Source: a bacterium (lineage in GTDB: Bacteria > Sysuimicrobiota > Sysuimicrobiia > Sysuimicrobiales > Segetimicrobiaceae). From it: 64,000 nt of DNA. The DNA lies in NCBI GenBank assembly GCA_035691305.1, contig DASSJF010000041.1, positions 62,001-126,000 of the forward strand, written 5' to 3'. Positions 1 to 7,571 of this stretch are shown one piece after another. The notes below the pieces were generated by a model that did no database searches, was not told the origin of the DNA, and was given only the letters and a program-made list of their open reading frames with translations. The position numbers and the translations under genes are program-made. Every line of letters begins with the position of its first letter. The stretch's first letter is position 1.

Positions 1-134
1 GGGCGTACGGGTACCGCGAGAACCGGGCGATGGTGGCGGCGTTCTGCGAGGAGCAATACGCGCAGAGGCTGATCCGTGAACCCCTCGAGCCGGACGCGCT
101 GTTCGCCGACTTCGAGAGCCTGCCGGGTGTCTAG
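1..134 (+). CDS. C-terminal fragment of a protein cut by the window edge
   Basis: An open frame enters from the left edge (first complete codon at 3) and ends at a TAG at 132-134. About 43 residues are visible, ending in LFADFESLPGV. The pattern (YGYRENR, an aromatic/Cys stretch, then EPDALFADFE) resembles the C-terminal tail of 4,5-dihydroxyphthalate decarboxylase-like proteins, which are periplasmic-binding-protein-fold enzymes. That is recognition from a short tail and is weak. The stop codon overlaps the stop of the convergent M55 gene inside the palindrome CTAG (131-134). Confidence 0.4.
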   Translation, partial: AYGYRENRAMVAAFCEEQYAQRLIREPLEPDALFADFESLPGV

Positions 135-958
135 AGCTCGTACCGGAGACGGTAGACCAGCAATTCTTGGAGTTTGAAAAGGACGTCCGGCTCGGCTTCG
201 ACGCGGACCGTCCGCGGCGCGATGCGCCGCACGCCCGGGACGAGGGCCGCCGTCTGCGCCATGTCCGTGCGGTTGTAATCGATCTCCATGACGAGCGGAT
301 TCGTCACCGCGACCGGCCGGATCTGTCCGCGGGCGCGCACCGCCTCGGCCGCCGCCTCGCGGATGCGCCGGCAGGCTTCGCGCGGATGCAGCGAGGCGGC
401 GACGCCGCGGCCCCGTCCGGTCTTCACCGCGACGGTGCGCGCCTGCGGGAGGAACTCTCGCGTTTGCGCCATCGTCGCCTCGTCGCCGGTGAGCAGCACA
501 ACCGGCACGCCGAACCGGCCCGCGACGAGCGCGTTGAGCTCAGCCTCGTTCATCACGCGGTCGTTGATGCGCAGATTGTAGATCATGGTGCTGTTCCAGG
601 TGTGGTCGAGCACGGCGTCCGGCGTGCCGGCGCGTCCGTGGGTCCCGGTGATGAACACCGCGTGGAACGACGCGTCGAGGCCTTCCATTTGCAGCGAGTC
701 GCGCATCGCGCCGCGCAGCAGCACCGCCCGCTCGTCGAGGCGGCCCGGAATGATGTTCTGCATCCCGGCGTGGCTGTCGCAGACGTACACGTCCGTCGCG
801 CCGCCGTCGAACGCGCCGGCCACGGCCGCGCTCACCTCGTCGGTCATCAGCTCGCGGCCTTCCTGGTATTGGCGGGCCGCGTCGAGCGTCTGCAGCGCCG
901 TCGCGACGCCGGCGACCCCTTCGATATCGGCGGAGATGAAGATGCGGCACCCGGCCAT
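131..958 (-). CDS. dppA: M55 family D-aminopeptidase (DppA-like)
   Basis: The 275-residue protein matches the usual size of M55 zinc peptidases, which remove N-terminal D-amino acids from peptides and work in the cytoplasm as ring-shaped oligomers. All five expected zinc ligands are visible: D11 and E13 in ISADIEG, H63 in CDSHAG, H107 in TGTHGRAG and E138 in VMNEAE. The ATG at 958 follows a G-rich ribosome-binding stretch. It is the last gene of a minus-strand operon after creatininase and RraA, 13 bases behind the latter. The context suggests catabolism of imported D-amino-acid-containing or amidated peptides, in line with the peptide transporters nearby. Family assignment is firm; the substrate is inferred. 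Confidence 0.9.
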   Translation of the reverse strand: MAGCRIFISADIEGVAGVATALQTLDAARQYQEGRELMTDEVSAAVAGAFDGGATDVYVCDSHAGMQNIIPGRLDERAVLLRGAMRDSLQMEGLDASFHAVFITGTHGRAGTPDAVLDHTWNSTMIYNLRINDRVMNEAELNALVAGRFGVPVVLLTGDEATMAQTREFLPQARTVAVKTGRGRGVAASLHPREACRRIREAAAEAVRARGQIRPVAVTNPLVMEIDYNRTDMAQTAALVPGVRRIAPRTVRVEAEPDVLFKLQELLVYRLRYEL

Positions 959-971
959 CGTGTGACCCCCG

Positions 972-1661
972 TTAAGACGGATAGCGGATCTTCCGCACCA
1001 TCGCGGGGAGATCGGCGTCGATCAGGCGGCGGCTGCCCGACAGGTCCGTGAGGCACGCCCCGCCGCGCATCCTGTCCTTCAGCACCTTTTCGGCCGCCTC
1101 CGCGTCCCGGGCGCGCTTGAGCAGTGCGGGCGCTTCGCCCGGATCGAGCACGAGCACGCCGTTGTCGTCGGCCGTCACGAGGTCGCCCGGGCGTACGGTC
1201 ACGCCGCCGACGGACACCGGGACGTTGATCGCGCCGCCCATCCCCCACATCTTCGTGGTCAGCGCCGTGAGACCGCGCGCGAACACAGGCAGACGATACT
1301 CTTCGATCTCGCGGATATCCGTGGCCAGGCCGTCGATGACGACGCCGGCGACCTTCTGCGTCATCGCGGCGAATGCCACCACGCCTCCAAATCGCGCGTG
1401 CACCGTGTCGCCGCTGCCGTCGATCACCAGCACGTCGCCGGGCTTCACGTACTCGAAGCACCGGTGCAGCATCGTCGTGTCCATCGCGGGGGTGCGGACC
1501 GTAAACGCCGGGCCGGCGAACTTCACCGGCCGCCACAGTGCCTTGATCCCGCCGTCGACGAATCCGTGGTGGATGAAGTGTCCGACCGTGGCGGGGTCGA
1601 CGTGCAGGAAGCCCTCCACCAGATCCGGCGGCAGGCGGTCGACCCGCGGGCTGATGCTCAT
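972..1661 (-). CDS. RraA-like protein (HMG aldolase / oxaloacetate decarboxylase fold), copy 1
   Basis: This 229-residue protein has the RraA fold signature: a GDVLVIDGSGD strand-loop, a glycine-rich FGGVVAFAAM segment and VVIDGLATD. Members include 4-hydroxy-4-methyl-2-oxoglutarate aldolases (class II, divalent metal) and the RNase E regulator RraA. In the aldolases a conserved Arg-Asp pair binds substrate and metal; here the corresponding position reads Thr-Asp (DGLATD), unlike copies 2 and 3 in this window, which keep Arg-Asp. Aldolase activity is therefore doubtful. The ATG at 1661 overlaps the creatininase stop (ATGA), so the two are probably translationally coupled. Confidence 0.85.
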   Translation of the reverse strand: MSISPRVDRLPPDLVEGFLHVDPATVGHFIHHGFVDGGIKALWRPVKFAGPAFTVRTPAMDTTMLHRCFEYVKPGDVLVIDGSGDTVHARFGGVVAFAAMTQKVAGVVIDGLATDIREIEEYRLPVFARGLTALTTKMWGMGGAINVPVSVGGVTVRPGDLVTADDNGVLVLDPGEAPALLKRARDAEAAEKVLKDRMRGGACLTDLSGSRRLIDADLPAMVRKIRYPS

Positions 1662-2470
1662 CGTCCGGCCTCACTCTGCTCGCGCGCGCCCGTGCCGAGG
1701 TGCGGATCCACCGTGCGGAACCACTTCAAGAAGCCGGCGCACTGCTCCACCGCGTATTCGAGGAGCTGCCGGCCGCGCTCCCCGCTCCCGAGCTTCGGGT
1801 CGGAGAGACTGCCGGTCGGCGGAGTAACGTCCTCCATGTCGAGCGGGACCGCGGCGCGGACGCCGTTTACCTTGATGCCGCCGAGCCCGTCGGTCGGCAT
1901 GCCGAAAACCTTCTGCCGGCCGAAGGCGCCGGCGCGGTGCATCTGCATGCGTTCCGGCCGCAGATACATCATCAGCGATCCGATCGGCTCGCCGCCGTGC
2001 CCGAGTTCGACCCTGCCGCCGTAGACGCGCTCGACGAGGTCCGGCGCCTGGATGATCTGGAACGGTGCGATGGAAGGAATGATCAGGCCGTGCGAGCGCC
2101 GGTAGCGCCGCTGGACGAGCTCGACGGTGCCGGTGTTGCCGTTGTGGCCGTTGAGGATGACGATGCGCTTGAACTTGTGCAGCAGCAGGCTGTCGATCGT
2201 ATCCGTCAGCACCGCCGCCAGCGTCTCCGAGCGCAGCGTGATCGTGCCGGGATAATTCCGGAAGTACTCCGAATAGCCGAACGGCAGCGTCGGCGTCAGC
2301 ACGTCGCCGGAGAGATCCGTGGCGCGGGTACCGATCTCATCGACGATGATGTAATCCCCGCCCGGGCTGTGCGGACCGTGCTCTTCGATCGATCCGAGCG
2401 ATACGACCGCGGTCGCGCCGCGGGCGATTGCCTCCCGAACTTCCGTCCAGGGCATCTCACCCAGTCTCAC
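1658..2470 (-). CDS. Creatininase family amidohydrolase
   Basis: The creatininase fold is shown by SIEEHGPH near residues 27-34, GGDY at 37-40 and the ILNGHNGN motif, which supply the metal-binding Glu, His and Asp residues. Members open cyclic amides or formamides (creatinine amidohydrolase, FAPy deformylase, mycofactocin MftE), so the exact substrate is open. The frame can be extended to an ATG at 2494. I prefer the GTG at 2470 because a strong ribosome-binding site (GAGGAGGGA, 2485-2477) lies 6 bases before it and the protein then starts VRLGEMPW, a typical family beginning. It is the first gene of the operon creatininase-RraA-M55, divergent from a GntR regulator that probably controls it. 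Confidence 0.88.
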   Translation of the reverse strand: MRLGEMPWTEVREAIARGATAVVSLGSIEEHGPHSPGGDYIIVDEIGTRATDLSGDVLTPTLPFGYSEYFRNYPGTITLRSETLAAVLTDTIDSLLLHKFKRIVILNGHNGNTGTVELVQRRYRRSHGLIIPSIAPFQIIQAPDLVERVYGGRVELGHGGEPIGSLMMYLRPERMQMHRAGAFGRQKVFGMPTDGLGGIKVNGVRAAVPLDMEDVTPPTGSLSDPKLGSGERGRQLLEYAVEQCAGFLKWFRTVDPHLGTGAREQSEAGR

Positions 2471-2534
2471 GCCGATTCCCTCCTCAAGAGCCATTCGGTC
2501 TGGAGCCCCGCTGATTTCAGGAGGAAATTCGTGA

Positions 2535-2570
2535 GATATGTCAAATATCCTGGCTCACATATCACATATC
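2535..2570. promoter_or_regulatory. Candidate operator: three copies of a 7-mer in the divergent promoter
   Basis: In the spacer between creatininase and the GntR gene, GATATGT occurs at 2535-2541. Its reverse complement ACATATC occurs twice in tandem at 2557-2563 and 2564-2570. The stretch is strikingly AT-rich for this genome. Inverted and repeated short motifs next to a GntR gene are typical of binding sites for that regulator. This is an inference from position and pattern. Confidence 0.55.
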
Positions 2571-2587
2571 TTCGAGGGTGATAGAGA

Positions 2588-3289
2588 TTGGCCCCATTAG
2601 GACCCGTTCCGGTCAAGCGCCTCGGTGACACCGTATACGAGACGCTTGCCGAAGCGATCGCGTCCGGCCAGCTGCCGGAAGGCGCGAAACTGTTCGAGGA
2701 TGAGATCGCGAAGCAAATGGGCGTCAGCCGGACGCCGGTCCGGGAAGCGTTCCGCCAGCTCGCGAAAACCGGGCTCGTCGACGCGGATCTATACCGGACG
2801 CCCGTCGTGCGTCGGCTTACCCGCCAGGATATCGAGGAAATCTACGCGCTTCGCGAGGCGCTCGAACCGCTCGCTCTCGGCCTCGCGGTGCGCAATCCGG
2901 ACAGGGCGTGGCTCGACGATCTCGACGCCAAGCAGCGCGCGATCGAAGAGCAATACGCCCTCGGCTCGGCCGGCGTCGCCGAGTCGGTGCACTACAACGA
3001 GTTCTTCCACCGTGCCTTCGTGACCGCCAGCCGGCACGAACGGCTCGCCAATATCATGGATCCGTTGTGGATCCAGGTGCTGCGGCTCTCCTTCCTGTCG
3101 CATCAGTTGGAACGGCTGCCCTCCGGCCGCCTGCCGCGCGCGATGGCGGAACATCGTGCGATTCTCGAAGCTGCGCGGGATCGGGACGTCGAGCGCGGCG
3201 AGACGCTGCTGCGCCGCCACGTTCGTCGAGGACACGAGGATCTGATCGCATCGCTCTTTTCAGCGTCGCTCCAAGGAGGCACGTCGTGA
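2588..3289 (+). CDS. GntR family transcriptional regulator, FadR/FCD subfamily
   Basis: The 233-residue protein has an N-terminal winged helix (about residues 8-75: VYETLAEAIASG, then MGVSRTPVREAFRQL, the recognition helix). A C-terminal all-helical FCD ligand domain follows, with His residues at the usual metal-site positions (YNEFFHRAF, MAEHRAILEA). The start is a TTG at 2588, with GAGGGTG about 8 bases upstream; no better start lies inside the winged helix. It overlaps the following RraA gene by GTGA, so it heads the long plus-strand operon. FCD regulators usually sense small carboxylates. A repressor for both divergent units is likely. Confidence 0.9.
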   Translation: MAPLGPVPVKRLGDTVYETLAEAIASGQLPEGAKLFEDEIAKQMGVSRTPVREAFRQLAKTGLVDADLYRTPVVRRLTRQDIEEIYALREALEPLALGLAVRNPDRAWLDDLDAKQRAIEEQYALGSAGVAESVHYNEFFHRAFVTASRHERLANIMDPLWIQVLRLSFLSHQLERLPSGRLPRAMAEHRAILEAARDRDVERGETLLRRHVRRGHEDLIASLFSASLQGGTS

Positions 3290-4020
3290 GCATGGTGAAC
3301 CCGGCAGGCAAGACGCAGACCGCGGCGGCGGCGCCGCGGCCCGGCTTCGTTCTGGTACGCGGGGCGCCGCGGACCGATCCGGCGACGGTCGAGGCGTTCC
3401 GCGACGTTCCGGCCGCGCTGGTGTCGGATTCCCAGGGCCGGCAGCTGACGCTGCACCATTCCGTAAAGCCGATCTATCAGCCGATGCCGCGGCTGCTCGG
3501 CTCGGCGCTGACGGTGAAGGCGCGGCCCGGCGACAACATGATGGCGATGAAGGCGATCGAGGAGGCGCGGTCCGGGGACGTGCTCGTCATCTCGAGCGAC
3601 GGCGAGTCCAACCTCTCGGTCTGGGGCGGCATCATGGCCACGATGGCGGTCCGCCGCGAGATCGCCGGCGTCGTGACGGACGGACTCGTGCGCGACGTCG
3701 CGCAGATCAGGAAGGCCGGCCTGCCCGTGTTCGCCACCGGATTGACGCCGGCGGCGCCGACCAAGGACGGGCCGGGGCAGCTCAATACGGTCATCGCCTG
3801 CGGCAACGTCATCGTGCACCCCGGCGACATCGTGATCGGCGACGAGGACGGCGTCGTGATCGTGCCGCGGGCGGAGGCGGCGTTCGTGCTCGAGATGGTA
3901 CGCAACCGGCAGGCGCGGGAGCGGATGTGGCTGGAACACATCGCCCGCGACGATTTCAGCCCGCTCGTCAACACCGACGAGGATTTCCGGGCGCGCGGAT
4001 GCGACATCCGCGGAGCGTAG
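3286..4020 (+). CDS. RraA-like protein, copy 2
   Basis: A 244-residue RraA-fold protein. It contains the GDVLVISSDGESN loop, WGGIMATMA, VVTDGLVRD with the conserved Arg-Asp pair, and HPGDIVIGDEDGVVIVP near the end. The Arg-Asp pair fits an active aldolase or decarboxylase acting on oxaloacetate-like or 4-hydroxy-2-oxo acids. The GTG at 3286 is chosen over the ATG at 3292: AAGGAGG at 3273-3279 is 6 bases before GTG, and the GTGA overlap with the GntR stop indicates coupling. An N-terminal extension of about 25 residues (Ala/Gly/Pro-rich) precedes the fold. Confidence 0.87.
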   Translation: MSMVNPAGKTQTAAAAPRPGFVLVRGAPRTDPATVEAFRDVPAALVSDSQGRQLTLHHSVKPIYQPMPRLLGSALTVKARPGDNMMAMKAIEEARSGDVLVISSDGESNLSVWGGIMATMAVRREIAGVVTDGLVRDVAQIRKAGLPVFATGLTPAAPTKDGPGQLNTVIACGNVIVHPGDIVIGDEDGVVIVPRAEAAFVLEMVRNRQARERMWLEHIARDDFSPLVNTDEDFRARGCDIRGA

Positions 4021-4066
4021 TGCGGCGGAGCGCCGGTACGGCCGGCGAGTCGGGGGGAGGGTCACG

Positions 4067-5734
4067 ATGAACGAGATCGATCTGCGAGACGTAGCGCGGC
4101 TTTTGGGGGTCCGCGGAGCGGGGGTGACACGGCGGGCGCTGCTGCGGCGGGGTCTGTCGGCCGCCGCCGTGACGACGGTGCTGGGAGCCGCGGGGGCGCT
4201 CACCGCCGGCGGCCGCGCGTTCTCGCCCGCCGCGGCACTCGCCGCGCCCTCCGTCGCGGGCTCCAAAACGCTCACGCTGGCCCAAGCCGCCGAACCGAGC
4301 ACGCTCGATCCACAGTTTGAACAGTCCGGAATCATCGGCACGTACTTGAACGCCATGATGGAGCACGTCATGGAGTTCGACCGCAATCTGGCGATCAAGA
4401 ACGTGCTCGCCCAGACCTCGACGCCTCCCAAGGACGGCGTCACCTACCGCTTCAAACTACGCCCCAATATGAAGTTCTGGAACGGCGAGCCGGTCGATGC
4501 GGCCGCGGTGAAGTTCACCTACGACCGCGGGCTCAGCAAGGAAAACCGCGCGAAGGGTCTCAGCGATCCGGTTCCCATTCTCCAGGGCATCGATCACGTG
4601 CGGGTGGTGGACCCCCTCACGGTGGAGGTCGTCACCGCAAAGCCGTCCACCCTGGCGTGGCCGTTCTTCTGTCAGGAGTTCATCCTCGCGCCCAAGTACT
4701 ACGCGTCGCTGAGCTTTCAGGACTCAGCGATCAAGCCGATGGGCAGCGGTCCGTGGAAATTCGGGCACTGGATGAAGGGCGACCGGCTGGAGATGACGGC
4801 CAACGCCGATTACTGGCGTGGGAAGCCCCAGATCGACAACCTTGTCTTCCGTACGGTGCCGGACGCGTCCACCCGCCTGGCGATGCTGGAGCGGGGTGAG
4901 GTCGACATCATTACCGATGTCGATCCGGACGACCTCCCGACGATCCGCGGCAACGCCAAACTGCGCGCCGAGGCCGCGCTCACGACGTTCCGCGTCCATA
5001 TCGGCGTGCCGTGCAACCAGGCGAAGTGGAAGGACCGGCGGGCCCGTACCGCCCTGAACTACGCCGTCAATGTCGACAACATCATCAAGTACGTCCTCGG
5101 CGGCATTCCGAAAGAGCGGCTCCGTACCCCGGTCATCACGCCGGGCTGGCCGAACGCCAACATCAAGTCCTACCCGTACGATCCGGCAAAGGCGAAGGAG
5201 CTCCTGAACGCCGCCGGGTTCGACTGGAACCAGAAGGTCACGCTGTACACCATCACCGGCGGGATGAAGCGCCTCGACGTCGCACAGGCGATTGTCGCCG
5301 ACCTCAAGAGGCTCGGCATGAGCAGAGCGGAGGTGCAGGTGCTGCAGAGCGCCGAGTTCACCTCGAAGCTCAAAGCGAAGGAGTTCGACGACCTGTATCT
5401 CAACCTGCTCGGTGCCCCGAGCTACGGGCCGATCGAGGTGGCGCTTCCGACGGGCGACCTTGCGCTGGACTCATCCCACTTCACGGATGCGACGCAGAAC
5501 GGGCCCAAGTACCTCGAGCTGTACCACGAGGTGCGGGAGACGTTCGATGTCCGCCGGCAACACGACCTGGTGAACCAGCTGCAGTCGCTGTTCATGGAAG
5601 AGTCCGCGTGGATCCTGCTGTACCGTGAGGCCTATCTGTTCGGAGTGAACAAGCGGACGGACTGGCGCCCCACGAGCTACACGCGGATCCACTTCTGGCT
5701 GCCCGACGACCGGGACGTGCGGATCACCGGCTGA
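4067..5734 (+). CDS. Peptide/opine ABC transporter solute-binding protein, system A (SBP family 5)
   Basis: The 555-residue length is usual for family 5 extracytoplasmic binding proteins (DppA/OppA/NikA type). A twin-arginine-like motif, TRRALLRRG, precedes a hydrophobic stretch ending in Ala-rich residues near 60, so Tat export is likely. The mature protein starts with the hallmark sequence EPSTLDPQF, followed by YRFKLRPNMKFWNG and GSGPWKF. GGGAGGG lies upstream of the ATG. Two permeases follow. It is clearly paralogous to the system B binding protein at 8944-10542 (shared TLDPQF, VDPDDLP/LDPDDIP and a common C-terminal FWLP..RDVR pattern). The ligand cannot be read from sequence. Confidence 0.93.
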   Translation: MNEIDLRDVARLLGVRGAGVTRRALLRRGLSAAAVTTVLGAAGALTAGGRAFSPAAALAAPSVAGSKTLTLAQAAEPSTLDPQFEQSGIIGTYLNAMMEHVMEFDRNLAIKNVLAQTSTPPKDGVTYRFKLRPNMKFWNGEPVDAAAVKFTYDRGLSKENRAKGLSDPVPILQGIDHVRVVDPLTVEVVTAKPSTLAWPFFCQEFILAPKYYASLSFQDSAIKPMGSGPWKFGHWMKGDRLEMTANADYWRGKPQIDNLVFRTVPDASTRLAMLERGEVDIITDVDPDDLPTIRGNAKLRAEAALTTFRVHIGVPCNQAKWKDRRARTALNYAVNVDNIIKYVLGGIPKERLRTPVITPGWPNANIKSYPYDPAKAKELLNAAGFDWNQKVTLYTITGGMKRLDVAQAIVADLKRLGMSRAEVQVLQSAEFTSKLKAKEFDDLYLNLLGAPSYGPIEVALPTGDLALDSSHFTDATQNGPKYLELYHEVRETFDVRRQHDLVNQLQSLFMEESAWILLYREAYLFGVNKRTDWRPTSYTRIHFWLPDDRDVRITG

Positions 5735-5745
5735 CGGCGTAGACC

Positions 5746-6663
5746 GTGCTGCGGTACGTCGTCCACCGCGTGCTGCTGGCCGTGCTGGTGGTTGCCGGTG
5801 TCTCCATCGTCTCCTTCGGACTGCTCTTTCTTTCGGGCGACCCCGCGGCGGCGCTCGCGGGAGACAACTGGACGCGGACGCAGATCGACGAGTTCCGGCA
5901 TCAGATGGGATTCGACCGTCCGTGGTACGTGCAGTACGCCGATTTCGTGGCGCGCGCGGTGCGGGGCGACTTCGGCACGTCGCTGCGCGAACACCGGCCG
6001 GTGTTCGAGCTGCTGATGGAACGGATGCCGGCGACCCTGGAACTGACGGGGACCGCGTTTCTCATTTCCGCCGTCCTTGGTATCGCGCTCGGCGTCGTCT
6101 CGGCGACGCGGCGGCGGTCCCTGTACGACCGGGCGGTTCTCGTGCTGACGCTTGCGGGGCAGTCGATGCCGGTTTTCTGGGTCGGCACGATGCTGATTCT
6201 GGTCTTTGCCGTACGGCTTGGGTGGCTTCCCATCGCGGGGCGCGGCGGTGTCAGCCACCTGGTGCTGCCGGCCGTCGCGTTGGGCTTCTTTCCGGTCGCG
6301 CGCAACGCGCGCGTCGTCCGGTCGTCCATGCTCGAGGTGCTCGGCGCCGACTACGTGCGGACCGCCCGGGCGAAAGGCCTGCCGGCGCCGCGGGTGCTGC
6401 TGGCCCACGCGCTGCGGAACGCCTTGCTGCCGGTGGTGACGCTGCTGGCCCTGGACATCGGGTATCTCCTCAGCGGCGCCGTGATCACCGAGAGCATTTT
6501 CGCGTGGCCGGGCGTCGGGCGGCTGACGGTGGCCGCGGTGCTCGGCAAAGACCTGCCGCTCGTCGAAGCGGCGGTCGTTGTGCTCGCCGCCGGCTTTGTC
6601 ATGATCAACCTCAGCGTCGATCTCTGCTACGGCGTCATCGATCCCCGGGTACGGTTCGAGTGA
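5746..6663 (+). CDS. Peptide-type ABC transporter permease, DppB-like, system A
   Basis: A 305-residue integral membrane protein with about six transmembrane segments and the DppB N-terminal pattern (VVHRVLLAVLVVAGVSIVSF). The cytoplasmic loop that meets the ATPase holds DYVRTARAKGL and HALRNALLPVV, the EAA-like coupling region. It begins at a GTG 11 bases after the binding-protein gene. The stop overlaps the next permease start (TGATG). A periplasmic segment, NWTRTQIDEFRHQMGFDRPW, recurs almost unchanged in the system B permease, showing duplication. No ATPase gene is near. Confidence 0.93.
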   Translation: MLRYVVHRVLLAVLVVAGVSIVSFGLLFLSGDPAAALAGDNWTRTQIDEFRHQMGFDRPWYVQYADFVARAVRGDFGTSLREHRPVFELLMERMPATLELTGTAFLISAVLGIALGVVSATRRRSLYDRAVLVLTLAGQSMPVFWVGTMLILVFAVRLGWLPIAGRGGVSHLVLPAVALGFFPVARNARVVRSSMLEVLGADYVRTARAKGLPAPRVLLAHALRNALLPVVTLLALDIGYLLSGAVITESIFAWPGVGRLTVAAVLGKDLPLVEAAVVVLAAGFVMINLSVDLCYGVIDPRVRFE

Positions 6664-7571
6664 TGCTTGCCCCGGCTCGCCGGCCGGCCCTCCGGGTGCC
6701 TGCGGGCCGCGGCGCGGCCGCCGAACTGCTGGCGCGGCTGATCCGGGACCGGCTCACGCTCACGGGCGCGGTCATTCTCCTGCTCCTTGCCGCCCTGGCC
6801 GCGCTCGTGCCATTCCTGTCTCCTATCGATCCGACGGCGACCAGCCTGCCGGACCGGCTGCTGCCGCCGGTGTGGATGCCGCGCGGAACGCCGGCCCATC
6901 TGCTGGGGACGGACGGCCTCGGCCGCGATGTTCTGATCCGCATCGTCTACGGCGGACGGATCAGCCTCACGGTCGGTTTCGGCGCCGCGTTGATCGCGGC
7001 CGGGCTCGGCGTGCCGCTTGGCCTGTGCTCCGGTTATTTCGGCGGCGCGCTGGACGCCGTGATCATGCGTCTCGTCGACATCCAGTTGGGGTTCCCGTCG
7101 ATTCTGCTGTACATCAGCGCGCTCGCCGTCGTGAAGCCGGGCTTGTTCAACATGGTGGCGATCCTCGGTGTCGCCGGATGGGTCATCCACGCGCGGGTGG
7201 TCCGCGCGCAGGTCCTGTCCCAGCGCCGGACAGAGTACGTCGAAGCGGCGCGCGCCCTGGGATCGAGCCACCTGTGGATCCTCGGCCGGCACATCCTTCC
7301 GAACGTGCTCGCGCCGGTGGTGGTCATCTCGACGTATTCGATCGCCGTGTTCATCATCACCGCGTCGTCGTTGAGCTTTCTCGGACTGGGCCTCCCGCCG
7401 TCCACCCCGGATTGGGGCCAGATGATTGCGACGTCGATGGACTACATCCGCCGCGCGTGGTGGCCGTCGACGTTTGCCGGACTCGCGCTCAGCCTCACCG
7501 TTTTCGGCGTCAGCGTGCTGGGGGACTGGTTGCGCGACTATCTCGATCCCAGACTGCGGGTGGAGACATGA
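6663..7571 (+). CDS. Peptide-type ABC transporter permease, DppC-like, system A
   Basis: A 302-residue DppC partner. It has an N-terminal membrane anchor (about residues 35-57), then the GTDGLGRDVLIRIVYGGR motif that marks DppC proteins. Further membrane segments follow, and the coupling loop reads YVEAARALGSSH then RHILPNVLAP. It ends in DWLRDYLDPRLR, the conserved C-terminus. The ATG at 6663 shares a base with the DppB stop, and the stop overlaps the following M28 start (ATGA). The N-terminus is rich in Arg, Pro and Ala. Confidence 0.93.
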   Translation: MLAPARRPALRVPAGRGAAAELLARLIRDRLTLTGAVILLLLAALAALVPFLSPIDPTATSLPDRLLPPVWMPRGTPAHLLGTDGLGRDVLIRIVYGGRISLTVGFGAALIAAGLGVPLGLCSGYFGGALDAVIMRLVDIQLGFPSILLYISALAVVKPGLFNMVAILGVAGWVIHARVVRAQVLSQRRTEYVEAARALGSSHLWILGRHILPNVLAPVVVISTYSIAVFIITASSLSFLGLGLPPSTPDWGQMIATSMDYIRRAWWPSTFAGLALSLTVFGVSVLGDWLRDYLDPRLRVET

